Translations under genes and position numbers: made by a program
Assembly: GCA_003208695.1 (NCBI GenBank)
Contig: QCVY01000029.1
Span: 1-11,243 of the forward strand
Direction: 5' to 3'
DNA: 11,243 nucleotides
From: Prochlorococcus sp. AG-686-P16
GTDB lineage: Bacteria > Cyanobacteriota > Cyanobacteriia > PCC-6307 > Cyanobiaceae
In this document: positions 1-6,874 of the stretch, piece by piece
How the letters are laid out: each line of letters begins with the position of its first letter
Position numbering within the stretch: the stretch's first letter is position 1
Notes under the pieces: generated by a model
Told to the model about the DNA's origin: nothing
What the model saw: the letters and a program-made list of their open reading frames with translations, nothing else
Database searches by the model: none

Positions 1-1
1 T

Positions 2-1696
2 TTATTATGCGTTGGAATATTTATTGTCACTGGAGTTTTAACACCTGAAAAAGCCTTATCTGGATTTGGAAGCCCATCTTTAATAACTTTGATGGGTTTA
101 TTTGCAGTTTCATCTGCATTATTTAAAAGTGGTGCATTAGACAGGGTAAGGGAGCTTATATCTTCTGAAAATATTAAAACCCCTAGAAAATTAATTTTGC
201 TTATAACCTTTTTAATAGCTCCAATATCTGGGATAGTACCCAATACACCAGTTGTAGCATCTCTTTTGCCTTTAATTGAAGGCTGGTGTGAACGACGAAA
301 TATTTCACCTTCTAAAGTCCTTTTACCTTTATCTTTTGCAACGCTATTAGGAGGAACACTTACATTATTAGGAAGCTCAGTAAATCTGCTAGTAAGTGAT
401 ATTAGTCAGCAATTAGGCTATGGTTCGCTTGAATTATTTAGCTTGACTTCAATAGGGATTCCAGTTTGGTTAATAGGCACAACATATATGATCTTAGTCT
501 CTGATGTTCTTTTGCCTGATAGAGGAAGAAATAAAGAGTTTATTAAAAATGGTAATATGAATATTTATTTTACAGAAGTTACAATTCCTTCTTCCTCTGA
601 ATTAGTTGGCCAATCAGTAAGAAATAGTAGATTACAAAGAAGATTTGATGTTGATGTCCTTGAGTTGCAAAGAAACGGAAAAGTAATACTACCTCCTCTT
701 GCAGATCGTAAATTTGAGCCTGATGATAGATTGATAGTACGTGTTACGAGGGCGGATTTATTACGATTACAACAAGAACATACAATTTTGTTAGCTGAAA
801 ATAAGAGATCTGTTGGAGCTACAAATCTTCTATCTACTGAAGAAGGTACCAAAACTTTCGAGGCTTTGCTTCCTTCAGGATCAACTTTAGCAGGAGCAAG
901 CTTGAGAGAACTAAGATTTAGGCAACGTCATAATGCGACAGTTTTAGCCCTCAGAAGAGGACAACAAACTGTTCAGGAAAGATTAGGTCAAGCTGTTTTA
1001 AGAGCAGGAGATGTCTTATTACTTCAGGCACCTTTAGACTCAATAAGAGGTTTGCAAGCAAGTAACGACTTATTAATTTTGGATCAATTTGAAGATGATT
1101 TACCATTTTTAATTAGAAAACCAATTGCAATTGCAATTGCAATTGCTATGGTTCTCTTGCCTTCTTTAACTAATATTCCATTAGTAGGATCAGTTCTTTT
1201 AGCACTTATAGCAATGGTTGCTTCTGGATGTTTGCGTCCTGCAGAAATACAAAGATCAATTAGGCTAGATATTATTTTATTATTGGGTTCATTATCAAGT
1301 TTCAGTGTAGCTATGCAAGTCACTGGATTGGCCGATCTAATAGCTATAAATTTGGATTTTGTCCTAAGTGGAATGCCACTCTATTTTGCTTTAATAGTAA
1401 TTTTTGTAGCTACTGTAATTCTTACTCAATTTATAAGTAACGCTGCTTCTGTCGCTTTGATATTGCCTGTAGCTATTCAGTTTTCAAGTGTTCTGGAGAT
1501 CTCACCAAATGCCCTGATAATGCTTGTATTGTTTGGTGCAAGTCAATCATTCTTAACTCCAATGGGTTATCAAACAAATTTAATGGTTTACGGACCCGGG
1601 AGATATAGATTTTTTGATATTGCAAAATATGGTGCAGGTTTAACACTTATAATGTCATTGACTGTACCAGCTTTGATAATTTTAAATTTTAAATAA
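2..1696 (+). CDS. SLC13/DASS-type anion permease with two internal RCK_C domains (5' partial)
   Basis: Inner-membrane carrier, probably Na+-coupled uptake of an anion such as sulfate; the substrate is not readable from sequence. The frame is open from base 2, so the gene starts outside the window and 564 residues are visible; the TTG/ATG at 89/92 are internal. The order is a first membrane half (visible residues about 1-175, with the family's N-T-P-V-V segment near residue 81), two successive TrkA-C/RCK_C-like domains (about 190-260 and 285-355, each with a beta-rich pattern and a G-D-V-L-L or D-D-R-L-I edge), and a second membrane half containing a T-Q-F-I-S-N-A segment near 475. The insertion of paired RCK_C domains between membrane halves is typical of this subfamily in cyanobacteria. 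The stop lies 9 bases before the KtrB-like gene, so co-transcription is likely. The RCK_C domains suggest ligand or nucleotide gating (inference). A tandem hexamer at the start of one helix is noted separately. Confidence 0.9.
   Translation, partial: LLCVGIFIVTGVLTPEKALSGFGSPSLITLMGLFAVSSALFKSGALDRVRELISSENIKTPRKLILLITFLIAPISGIVPNTPVVASLLPLIEGWCERRNISPSKVLLPLSFATLLGGTLTLLGSSVNLLVSDISQQLGYGSLELFSLTSIGIPVWLIGTTYMILVSDVLLPDRGRNKEFIKNGNMNIYFTEVTIPSSSELVGQSVRNSRLQRRFDVDVLELQRNGKVILPPLADRKFEPDDRLIVRVTRADLLRLQQEHTILLAENKRSVGATNLLSTEEGTKTFEALLPSGSTLAGASLRELRFRQRHNATVLALRRGQQTVQERLGQAVLRAGDVLLLQAPLDSIRGLQASNDLLILDQFEDDLPFLIRKPIAIAIAIAMVLLPSLTNIPLVGSVLLALIAMVASGCLRPAEIQRSIRLDIILLLGSLSSFSVAMQVTGLADLIAINLDFVLSGMPLYFALIVIFVATVILTQFISNAASVALILPVAIQFSSVLEISPNALIMLVLFGASQSFLTPMGYQTNLMVYGPGRYRFFDIAKYGAGLTLIMSLTVPALIILNFK
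1123..1146. repeat. Four perfect tandem copies of hexamer AATTGC inside the permease gene
   Basis: The hexamer AATTGC is repeated four times without a mismatch and encodes alternating Ala-Ile at the start of the first helix after the RCK_C domains. The repeat length is a multiple of three, so slippage would add or remove Ala-Ile pairs without breaking the frame. Confidence 0.9.
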
Positions 1697-1705
1697 ATAA
1701 TTAAA

Positions 1706-3109
1706 GTGAAAATAAAGAACGTTGTTTATAAATTAAAAGAAATATACAGAAAGTTATCTGTACCTCAATTCACAATTGTTACAGGATTAATTATTATTAT
1801 TTTTGGTACCTTAATTTTAAGTTCTCCGTTATGTTCTTCATCTAATGTGGGTTTGTGGGAAGCATTCTTTACCTCTACTTCTGCAATAACTGTTACGGGT
1901 TTAACTATAATTGATGTAGGAGTTGATTTAAATATTTTTGGTCAAATTTTCTTAGCTTTAATGCTTTTATCAGGTGGTTTAGGCTTAATGGCTATTACTA
2001 CTTTCTTACAAGGATTTGTTGTGAAAGGTACTCAGCTAAGAACTAGATTAGATAAGGGTAAGACTCTCGATGAATTTGGGGTTGGTGGAATTGGGAGAAC
2101 TTTTCAAAGCATTGCTATTACTGCTACTTCCATTATTTCTTTTGGAGCAATAGTATTATATTTTTTCGGGTTTCTAGAAATTCAAAATAATTGGCAAAGA
2201 TTATGGTCTGCAATTTTTCATAGCATTTCTGCATATAACAATGCAGGTTTTTCTTTATGGTCTAACAGCCTCCAAGACTATAGATCTAATTTTGTTGTCA
2301 ATATTGTATTTATTTTTTTAATTGTGATGGGAGGACTTGGTTGGAGAGTTATTGACGATATATGGAGTAATAGGAAAAATCTTTCATATAAACAATTGAG
2401 TCTTCACTCTAGATTAGTAATTAGGACAAGTTTTTCCTTAATAATTTTTGGATCATTAGGTTTTTTCGTAATAGAGACGTTATTAAATAGTCAATTTTTT
2501 AGTGATCTCAATTTTTTTGAGAAAATCTTATCATCTATTTTTGAGACTGTGAGTGCAAGAACAGCGGGATTTACAAATTTTCCAATATCTTTAAATTCAA
2601 TATCAGATACTGGTCTCTTGCTATTAATGACTTTGATGTTTATTGGAGCTAGCACCGGTGGTACTGGCGGTGGAATCAAAACTACAACTTTTATTGCCTT
2701 AATGGCAGCAACTAGATCAACGTTGAGAGGACAAAAAGATGTAATTATTAGTAATAGATTAATTTCAGATAAAGTTATTTTGAAAGCAGTTGGAATAACT
2801 GTTGGCTCTTTACTTTTTGTTCTCTTGATGGCTATGTTATTAAGTACTACAAATACTTTTATTAAAAAAGAATCATTTACATTTCTAGAAATTCTTTTCA
2901 CATGTATCTCTGCATTTGCAACAGTAGGCTTTGATATTGGTTTGACAGCAAAATTAAATCATTTTGGTCAATTTATTTTAATTATTGGTATGTTTGTAGG
3001 AAGACTTGGGATTCTTTTGCTTTTAAGTGCTCTTTGGCAGGCTCTATACAGGAGTAGAATAGAAAGACAAAAAAGAATTGGCTATCCAAAAGCTGATCTT
3101 TATGTTTAG
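1706..3109 (+). CDS. ktrB: KtrB/TrkH-family K+ (or Na+) uptake channel subunit
   Basis: Integral membrane pore subunit for K+ uptake, in the Trk/Ktr/HKT superfamily. The protein is 467 residues, the usual KtrB length. All four pore-loop signatures with the filter glycine are visible: T-V-T-G-L (62-66), N-N-A-G-F (178-182), R-T-A-G-F (285-289) and A-T-V-G-F (405-409). The glycine-rich intramembrane gating loop G-A-S-T-G-G-T-G-G-G (314-323) is typical of KtrB. Translation starts at a GTG preceded by TTAAA, with no Shine-Dalgarno sequence. The KtrA-like gene begins 18 bases downstream, which supports a KtrAB pair. A glycine in all four filters usually goes with K+ selectivity; Na+ dependence, as known for cyanobacterial Ktr, is family knowledge and not seen here. 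'Na+ transporter, Trk family' is a common alternative label. Confidence 0.92.
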   Translation: MKIKNVVYKLKEIYRKLSVPQFTIVTGLIIIIFGTLILSSPLCSSSNVGLWEAFFTSTSAITVTGLTIIDVGVDLNIFGQIFLALMLLSGGLGLMAITTFLQGFVVKGTQLRTRLDKGKTLDEFGVGGIGRTFQSIAITATSIISFGAIVLYFFGFLEIQNNWQRLWSAIFHSISAYNNAGFSLWSNSLQDYRSNFVVNIVFIFLIVMGGLGWRVIDDIWSNRKNLSYKQLSLHSRLVIRTSFSLIIFGSLGFFVIETLLNSQFFSDLNFFEKILSSIFETVSARTAGFTNFPISLNSISDTGLLLLMTLMFIGASTGGTGGGIKTTTFIALMAATRSTLRGQKDVIISNRLISDKVILKAVGITVGSLLFVLLMAMLLSTTNTFIKKESFTFLEILFTCISAFATVGFDIGLTAKLNHFGQFILIIGMFVGRLGILLLLSALWQALYRSRIERQKRIGYPKADLYV

Positions 3110-3127
3110 CCTTTACTAAAATATATT

Positions 3128-3832
3128 ATGGCTGATTGGTGGCAATGGTCTCCACACAAAGAAGAGGAAGCGCTAACTTTTGCAGTTGTAGGAGTTGGCA
3201 GATTTGGAACGGCTGTTTGTAGAGAACTTATAAGTAATGGCGTGGACGTTTTAGCTGCAGATGCTTCTGAGAAGGCTATTGATGATTTAAGACAATTAGA
3301 ACCTTCTATTGAGGCAAGAATAATAGATTGTACTGATGAAGAATCAATGAAGGAATCAGGCATTTTAGAGATGAATACAGTTGTTGTCGGTATTAGTGAG
3401 CCCATTGAAGCAAGTATTACTACTACTCTTATTGCTAAGGATAGTGAAGGAACAAAAGTAAAAAGAGTAATTGCGAGAGCCACGAGTGATTTGCATGAAA
3501 AGATGTTAAAAAGAGTAGGTGCTGATAAGGTTGTTTTCCCTTCTAGAATGCAAGGTGAAAGATTAGGCTTAGAACTTGTTAGACCTAATCTTATTGAAAG
3601 ATTAGAATTGGATAATCAAACTGGAATAGATGAATTAACAGTTCCAGAAGAGTTTATTGGTAGATCTTTAAGAGATTTAAATTTAAGAAAAAATTATTTA
3701 GTCAACGTTCTTGCTGCCGGTCCTCCAGAACAATTAACAGTAAATCCTCCTGCAAAATATATTCTTGAGAGAGGAAATATTTTGGTAGTTATGGGAAAAA
3801 CCTTAGATTTACAAAAATTACCTCAAAATTAA
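3128..3832 (+). CDS. ktrA: KtrA/TrkA-type RCK regulatory subunit of K+ uptake
   Basis: Cytoplasmic NAD(H)/ATP-binding ring protein that gates the KtrB channel. The protein is 234 residues, close to the usual 220-230 for KtrA. A short N-terminal tail rich in Trp and acidic residues (1-16) precedes the Rossmann fold. The dinucleotide-binding loop G-V-G-R-F-G is at 22-27, and an acidic residue ends the second strand at D45, which favours NAD over NADP. The segment A-R-A-T-S-D-L-H (116-123) and V-V-F-P-S-R (135-140) are typical of RCK_N. An RCK_C (TrkA-C) domain follows (about 155-230). It is the last gene of the three-gene ion-transport run. Its stop codon touches the stop codon of the convergent ribbon-helix-helix gene without a single spacer base. 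It is sometimes annotated as a VIC-family potassium channel component; it has no membrane segment. Confidence 0.92.
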   Translation: MADWWQWSPHKEEEALTFAVVGVGRFGTAVCRELISNGVDVLAADASEKAIDDLRQLEPSIEARIIDCTDEESMKESGILEMNTVVVGISEPIEASITTTLIAKDSEGTKVKRVIARATSDLHEKMLKRVGADKVVFPSRMQGERLGLELVRPNLIERLELDNQTGIDELTVPEEFIGRSLRDLNLRKNYLVNVLAAGPPEQLTVNPPAKYILERGNILVVMGKTLDLQKLPQN

Positions 3833-4141
3833 TTATTTATTCTCGGATTTTTTGATATATCTAATCCTTCGAGGAGCTCCTTTTAACCTTTTAATACTTT
3901 GTCTTTCTAATGTATCTCTGAAATTTTCGGTATCAATTTCAGAATCTGTTGTATGTGATTTGACCTCTCGTTCGAAATAATTTTTAATTCCTTCTTGGAT
4001 CAATACCTTTGCCATATTGCTGATAGTTCTTGATTCATTCTCAGCTAAAATGTTTAGTTGCTCACAAATTAATTCTGGAAGAACTACTTGTATTCTGGGG
4101 GATTTTGGCTTCCCATTAGTTGAGTTTTGGCGGGTTGCCAT
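3833..4141 (-). CDS. Ribbon-helix-helix (CopG/Arc-like) DNA-binding protein
   Basis: Small putative transcription factor of 102 residues. Residues 16-21 (R-I-Q-V-V-L) fit the DNA-contacting beta ribbon, followed by helix A (about 23-37) and helix B (about 39-57, starting T-I-S-N-M-A). This is the ribbon-helix-helix layout, in which a dimer reads the major groove. Residues 60-82 are polar and probably disordered. The C-terminus (84-102) is strongly basic with many Arg and Lys and could add nonspecific DNA contact. The ATG start is about 22 bases from a likely -10 element (TATACT on the minus strand). That element lies in one arm of an inverted repeat shared with the divergent gene, which is compatible with autoregulation. 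There is no toxin gene next to it, so an antitoxin role is not supported. Confidence 0.75.
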   Translation of the reverse strand: MATRQNSTNGKPKSPRIQVVLPELICEQLNILAENESRTISNMAKVLIQEGIKNYFEREVKSHTTDSEIDTENFRDTLERQSIKRLKGAPRRIRYIKKSENK

Positions 4142-4188
4142 TAGTCAAACTGAATAACTGTTACTTCTAAGTATACACAGTTAGTCAA
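4141..4188. repeat. Direct repeat TTAGTCAA, two copies 40 bases apart
   Basis: TTAGTCAA occurs at 4141-4148 and again at 4181-4188, a start-to-start spacing of 40 bases, close to four helical turns. One copy touches the start of the ribbon-helix-helix gene; the other lies between the arms of the inverted repeat. The two copies could be operator sites, but this is inference from position only. Confidence 0.4.
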
Positions 4189-4210
4189 GGGTAGTATCTT
4201 TGTGTATATT
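4170..4210. promoter_or_regulatory. Inverted repeat forming likely divergent -10 elements
   Basis: Read outward, the minus strand gives TGTGTATACT (4179 down to 4170) and the plus strand gives TGTGTATATT (4201 to 4210). Nine of ten bases match, with 21 bases between the arms. Each arm ends in a good -10 hexamer (TATACT and TATATT). Predicted transcription starts are near 4163 (minus) and 4217 (plus), giving leaders of about 22 and 41 bases for the flanking genes. Convincing -35 boxes are not visible. A ribbon-helix-helix dimer is a plausible binder. Confidence 0.4.
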
Positions 4211-4257
4211 AGTAGTAAGGATATAAGCCTTTTATTAATTAGTTCATTGTGTAAATT

Positions 4258-4596
4258 ATGAAAAATTCAAGAAAACTTGATTCTTCTCAAAGATCAATAA
4301 TTGATAAAAAGAAAAAAAAATTAATACAGTCTGAGTCTTTAAGTAATGAAAATAGTGATGTATTGGTATCTGCAGTGATCAGTCCATATTTATTAACTCA
4401 TCTGCATCAAATTCTGCAGCGTTCTGAATATTATGCCCAGAAAGATGGAAGAATATCTCATGCGGCTAATTTTGCAAAGCTTAGGAAAGTTCTATGTTTA
4501 GATGCAAGAAGTATGGAAGATGCCTCAGCTAAAGAAATAAAAGATACTGATCATGATTTATCTGTTAATAAATATAATGAACAAAATGTTGCTTGA
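4258..4596 (+). CDS. Conserved-looking hypothetical protein, lysine-rich N-terminus
   Basis: A 112-residue soluble protein of unknown function; I know no named domain for it. The first 25 residues are polar and very basic, including a five-lysine run encoded by an AAAAAGAAAAAAAAA stretch. The middle (about 35-80) looks folded and mainly helical, with S-P-Y-L-L-T-H-L-H followed by an amphipathic helix and H-A-A-N-F-A-K-L-R-K-V-L. The C-terminal 30 residues are acidic and polar and probably flexible. The ATG sits about 41 bases downstream of the predicted start site of the divergent promoter. The next gene begins 17 bases after its stop, so the two are probably co-transcribed. Codon use resembles that of the neighbours. 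A nucleic-acid-associated role would fit the basic N-terminus, but nothing shows it. Confidence 0.7.
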   Translation: MKNSRKLDSSQRSIIDKKKKKLIQSESLSNENSDVLVSAVISPYLLTHLHQILQRSEYYAQKDGRISHAANFAKLRKVLCLDARSMEDASAKEIKDTDHDLSVNKYNEQNVA

Positions 4597-4613
4597 GGGA
4601 ATAGTCTATTGAT

Positions 4614-4862
4614 ATGAATTCATGGAAACTGATGACTAGTAATGTTGAGAAACTCTACAATTTAATAGCTGATGATTCAAGAAAAAAACAAAGTTTATTT
4701 TTGATGGCTCTTAATAATCCAAAATCAGCTCTTGAAAAAATTTGCGAGATCGGAAGAGAAGTAGATATCCAAGTTACTAAAGAAGAGGTTATAGAGTATT
4801 TGTCTACCGTGGATGATGAAGCAACTAAGTTATGGTTGATTAAGGCTCGAGGAGGTCTTTAG
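4614..4862 (+). CDS. Nif11-like small protein ending in Gly-Gly-Leu
   Basis: An 82-residue protein. Residues 32-63 (A-L-N-N-P then a helix, I-C-E-I-G-R-E-V, then T-K-E-E-V-I-E-Y-L) follow the helix, glycine, T/S-x-E-E-V pattern of the Nif11/nitrogen-fixation-11 family. That family includes stand-alone cyanobacterial proteins and leader peptides of modified peptides. The chain ends K-A-R-G-G-L, so there is essentially nothing after the double glycine and no core peptide rich in Cys, Ser or Thr. No lanthionine synthetase or peptidase-transporter gene lies nearby. A stand-alone Nif11-like protein of unknown function is therefore likelier than a peptide precursor. An in-frame ATG at 4632 is an alternative start. 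The final 33 bases overlap the convergent 60-residue gene. Confidence 0.65.
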   Translation: MNSWKLMTSNVEKLYNLIADDSRKKQSLFLMALNNPKSALEKICEIGREVDIQVTKEEVIEYLSTVDDEATKLWLIKARGGL

Positions 4863-5012
4863 TAAAGGGCTTTGAGTCGTTCCTTCTCTTGTTGCAGGTA
4901 TTATTCTTCTGTTGTAACCCCCTCCACCAGCCAATGTCCAAAAAAACCAATAACTTGGAATTGCTAATGCTGCAGCTATGAAAATTACTATGATTTGTTC
5001 TAATCTTTTCAT
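4830..5012 (-). CDS. Small single-helix membrane protein, glycine-rich
   Basis: A predicted 60-residue protein with one clear membrane helix (about 6-28, rich in Ile, Ala, Phe and Trp, with W-F-F-W at 22-25). It is followed by four glycines (29-32), a short basic stretch and a polar tail. This looks like other tiny picocyanobacterial membrane proteins. It fills what would otherwise be a 220-base gap between flanking plus-strand genes and starts with ATG. The tail overlaps the end of the Nif11-like gene by 33 bases in opposite orientation, so the last ten or so residues are the least certain part. Function is unknown. The gene diverges from the ABC-F gene across 73 bases of A/T-rich DNA. Confidence 0.5.
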   Translation of the reverse strand: MKRLEQIIVIFIAAALAIPSYWFFWTLAGGGGYNRRIIPATREGTTQSPLLKTSSSLNQP

Positions 5013-5085
5013 ATCATAATTTTATTCCACAAATATTTTTTTTGGTAAAAAGTCTCTAAGTTTGTAAATTCAATTTTTTTTTAAA

Positions 5086-6708
5086 GTGATTAGATTTGAT
5101 AATGTAAGCAAAATTTACTCTACTGATGTTGTTCTAAAAAATATTAATTGGGAAATTAGGAAGGGAGAAAAGATAGGCTTAGTTGGTTCTAATGGAGCAG
5201 GTAAATCGACTCAGTTTAAAATCTTAATTGGAGAGGAGGATCAAACAAGTGGACTTGTTCTTAAAGAAGGTAGTCCTAAAATTTCCCACTTAAAACAGGA
5301 ATTAGATTGTAATTTAAATCGAACAGTCAGAGAAGAATTAGAAGGTTCTTTTAAGGATATACAAGTAGTTTCAAATAAACTTCTAGAGATTGAAAATGAA
5401 ATGAAACTTTTAGAATCTAGTAAAAATTCTGAAAAACTTGACCATCTTGTAAATCAACTAGCTAAATTTCAAGAAAAGTTTGAAGTTTTAGGTGGTTATC
5501 AAATGCAGGCAGAAGTAGAGAAGATACTCCCAAAACTAGGTTTTTCTCAGGAAGATGCAGATAAATTAGTAGGTAATTTTTCAGGGGGTTGGCAAATGAA
5601 AGTAGCGCTTGGGAAAATTATTTTGCAAAAACCTGATTTACTTTTACTCGACGAGCCTACTAATCATTTAGATTTGGAAACAATTTTTTGGCTAGAGGAA
5701 TATTTAATATCTTTAAAAATAGCAATCATATTAATTAGTCATGATCGATATTTCTTAGATAAATTATGTAAAAAGATTATTTTTATAGAAAGAGGAATTT
5801 CTGAAACATATAACGGGAATTATTCTTTTTTTATTGAACAAAAGTCTTTAAATGAAGCATCTCAAAGTAAAGCTTTTGAGTTGCAGCAAAAAGAGATTGA
5901 AACACAAAGAAAGTATATTGAAAGATTTCGAGCTAGTGCGACAAGAAGTACTCAGGCTAAAAGTAGGGAGAAGCAATTAAAAAAGATTGTAAAAGTTGAT
6001 GCACCTATTTCAAGACTAAAAAGTCCTTCTTTTAATTTTCCTGAGTGTCCTCGTTCTGGTAAAACAGTTCTTCAAATTAAGAATTTATCTCATAGTTTTG
6101 AAGAAAAAATTCTATTGTTTGATATAAATTTAAAGGTTTCTGCGGGAGAAAAAATAGCAATTTTAGGTCCTAATGGATGTGGTAAATCTACTTTGTTAAA
6201 GTTGATTATGAAAAAAATAGAACCTGAAATTGGAGAAGTTAATTTAGGTAAACATAATATAATTACAAGTTACTATGAGCAAAATCAGGCTGCAGCCCTT
6301 GCTGTTGAAAAACAGGTTATTGATTTAATTTATTCAAAAGCATCAGATTGGTCTCAACAAAAAGTAAGGACATTCTTAGGAAGTTTTGGCTTTCATAATG
6401 ATGCTGTTTTCAAATATGTTCAACAACTTAGTGGTGGAGAAAAAGCTAGATTAGCATTGGCTTTGATGATAATGAATCCAAGCAACTTTTTACTTCTTGA
6501 TGAACCTACAAACCATCTAGATCTACAATCGAAAGAGAATCTAGAACTTGCAATAAATAATTATCAGGGCACAGTATTTATTATTTCGCATGATAGATAT
6601 TTTATTTCTAAAGTTGCAAATAGAATTATTGAGATTAAAGATTCTAAATTATTATCTTTTAATGGTAATTATGAATATTTTTTAGAGAAGAAAAGGACTA
6701 TTAAATAA
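5086..6708 (+). CDS. ABC-F family ATPase with duplicated nucleotide-binding domains
   Basis: A soluble 540-residue ATPase of the ABC-F class, whose members act on ribosomes (translation factors or antibiotic protection), not as transporters; no membrane segment is present. Domain 1 has Walker A G-S-N-G-A-G-K-S (34-41), signature F-S-G-G-W (165-169) and Walker B L-L-L-L-D-E (185-190) followed by P-T-N-H-L-D. Domain 2 has Walker A G-P-N-G-C-G-K-S (361-368), signature L-S-G-G-E (448-452) and Walker B L-L-L-D-E (469-473). Both switch segments S-H-D-R-Y-F are present. The charged interdomain linker (about 255-310, with R-F-R-A-S-A-T-R-S and Q-A-K-S-R) is the P-site tRNA-interaction motif of the class and resembles the YheS/Uup branch. 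The GTG start is preceded by TTAAA without a Shine-Dalgarno sequence. Annotations as 'ABC transporter ATP-binding protein' would be misleading. Confidence 0.93.
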   Translation: MIRFDNVSKIYSTDVVLKNINWEIRKGEKIGLVGSNGAGKSTQFKILIGEEDQTSGLVLKEGSPKISHLKQELDCNLNRTVREELEGSFKDIQVVSNKLLEIENEMKLLESSKNSEKLDHLVNQLAKFQEKFEVLGGYQMQAEVEKILPKLGFSQEDADKLVGNFSGGWQMKVALGKIILQKPDLLLLDEPTNHLDLETIFWLEEYLISLKIAIILISHDRYFLDKLCKKIIFIERGISETYNGNYSFFIEQKSLNEASQSKAFELQQKEIETQRKYIERFRASATRSTQAKSREKQLKKIVKVDAPISRLKSPSFNFPECPRSGKTVLQIKNLSHSFEEKILLFDINLKVSAGEKIAILGPNGCGKSTLLKLIMKKIEPEIGEVNLGKHNIITSYYEQNQAAALAVEKQVIDLIYSKASDWSQQKVRTFLGSFGFHNDAVFKYVQQLSGGEKARLALALMIMNPSNFLLLDEPTNHLDLQSKENLELAINNYQGTVFIISHDRYFISKVANRIIEIKDSKLLSFNGNYEYFLEKKRTIK

Positions 6709-6874
6709 TTATTTATACTTATCGATTAAGTACTTTATTCTTAGTTTTTTAATTTTGGAAGAATAGTTTTTAGAAAACTTTACAATTCGCTAGGCAAGAT
6801 CACTTATTTAACTTTACAGACTTAATGACTTTGATTAATGTAATAATTACGTATTTGTTTTATTTAGAATACTT

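Noticed and set aside
565..852. Minus-strand open frame of 95 codons within the permease gene
   Set aside because: Antisense shadow of a clearly coding frame; low-complexity translation and no recognisable domain.
1084..1323. Minus-strand open frame of 79 codons
   Set aside because: Shadow of the permease second half; it mirrors the AATTGC repeat and has no independent support.
2491..2901. Minus-strand open frame of 136 codons
   Set aside because: Lies fully inside the KtrB-like gene, which has all four pore motifs; the antisense translation is not protein-like.
3106..3483. Minus-strand open frame of 125 codons
   Set aside because: Antisense to the well-supported KtrA Rossmann domain; Ser/Thr/Ile-rich shadow.
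3833..4141. Antitoxin of a toxin-antitoxin pair
   Set aside because: No toxin-like gene is adjacent on the same strand; the neighbour across the promoter is divergent and lacks toxin features.
6765..6779. Hairpin AGTTTT-TAG-AAAACT downstream of the ABC-F gene
   Set aside because: Six A/T-rich base pairs with a three-base loop and no following T tract; too weak to call a terminator.
6709..6874. Possible RNA gene in the 166-base gap
   Set aside because: No tRNA-like cloverleaf, no strong stem and no terminator; it most likely holds only the promoter for the 47-residue gene.
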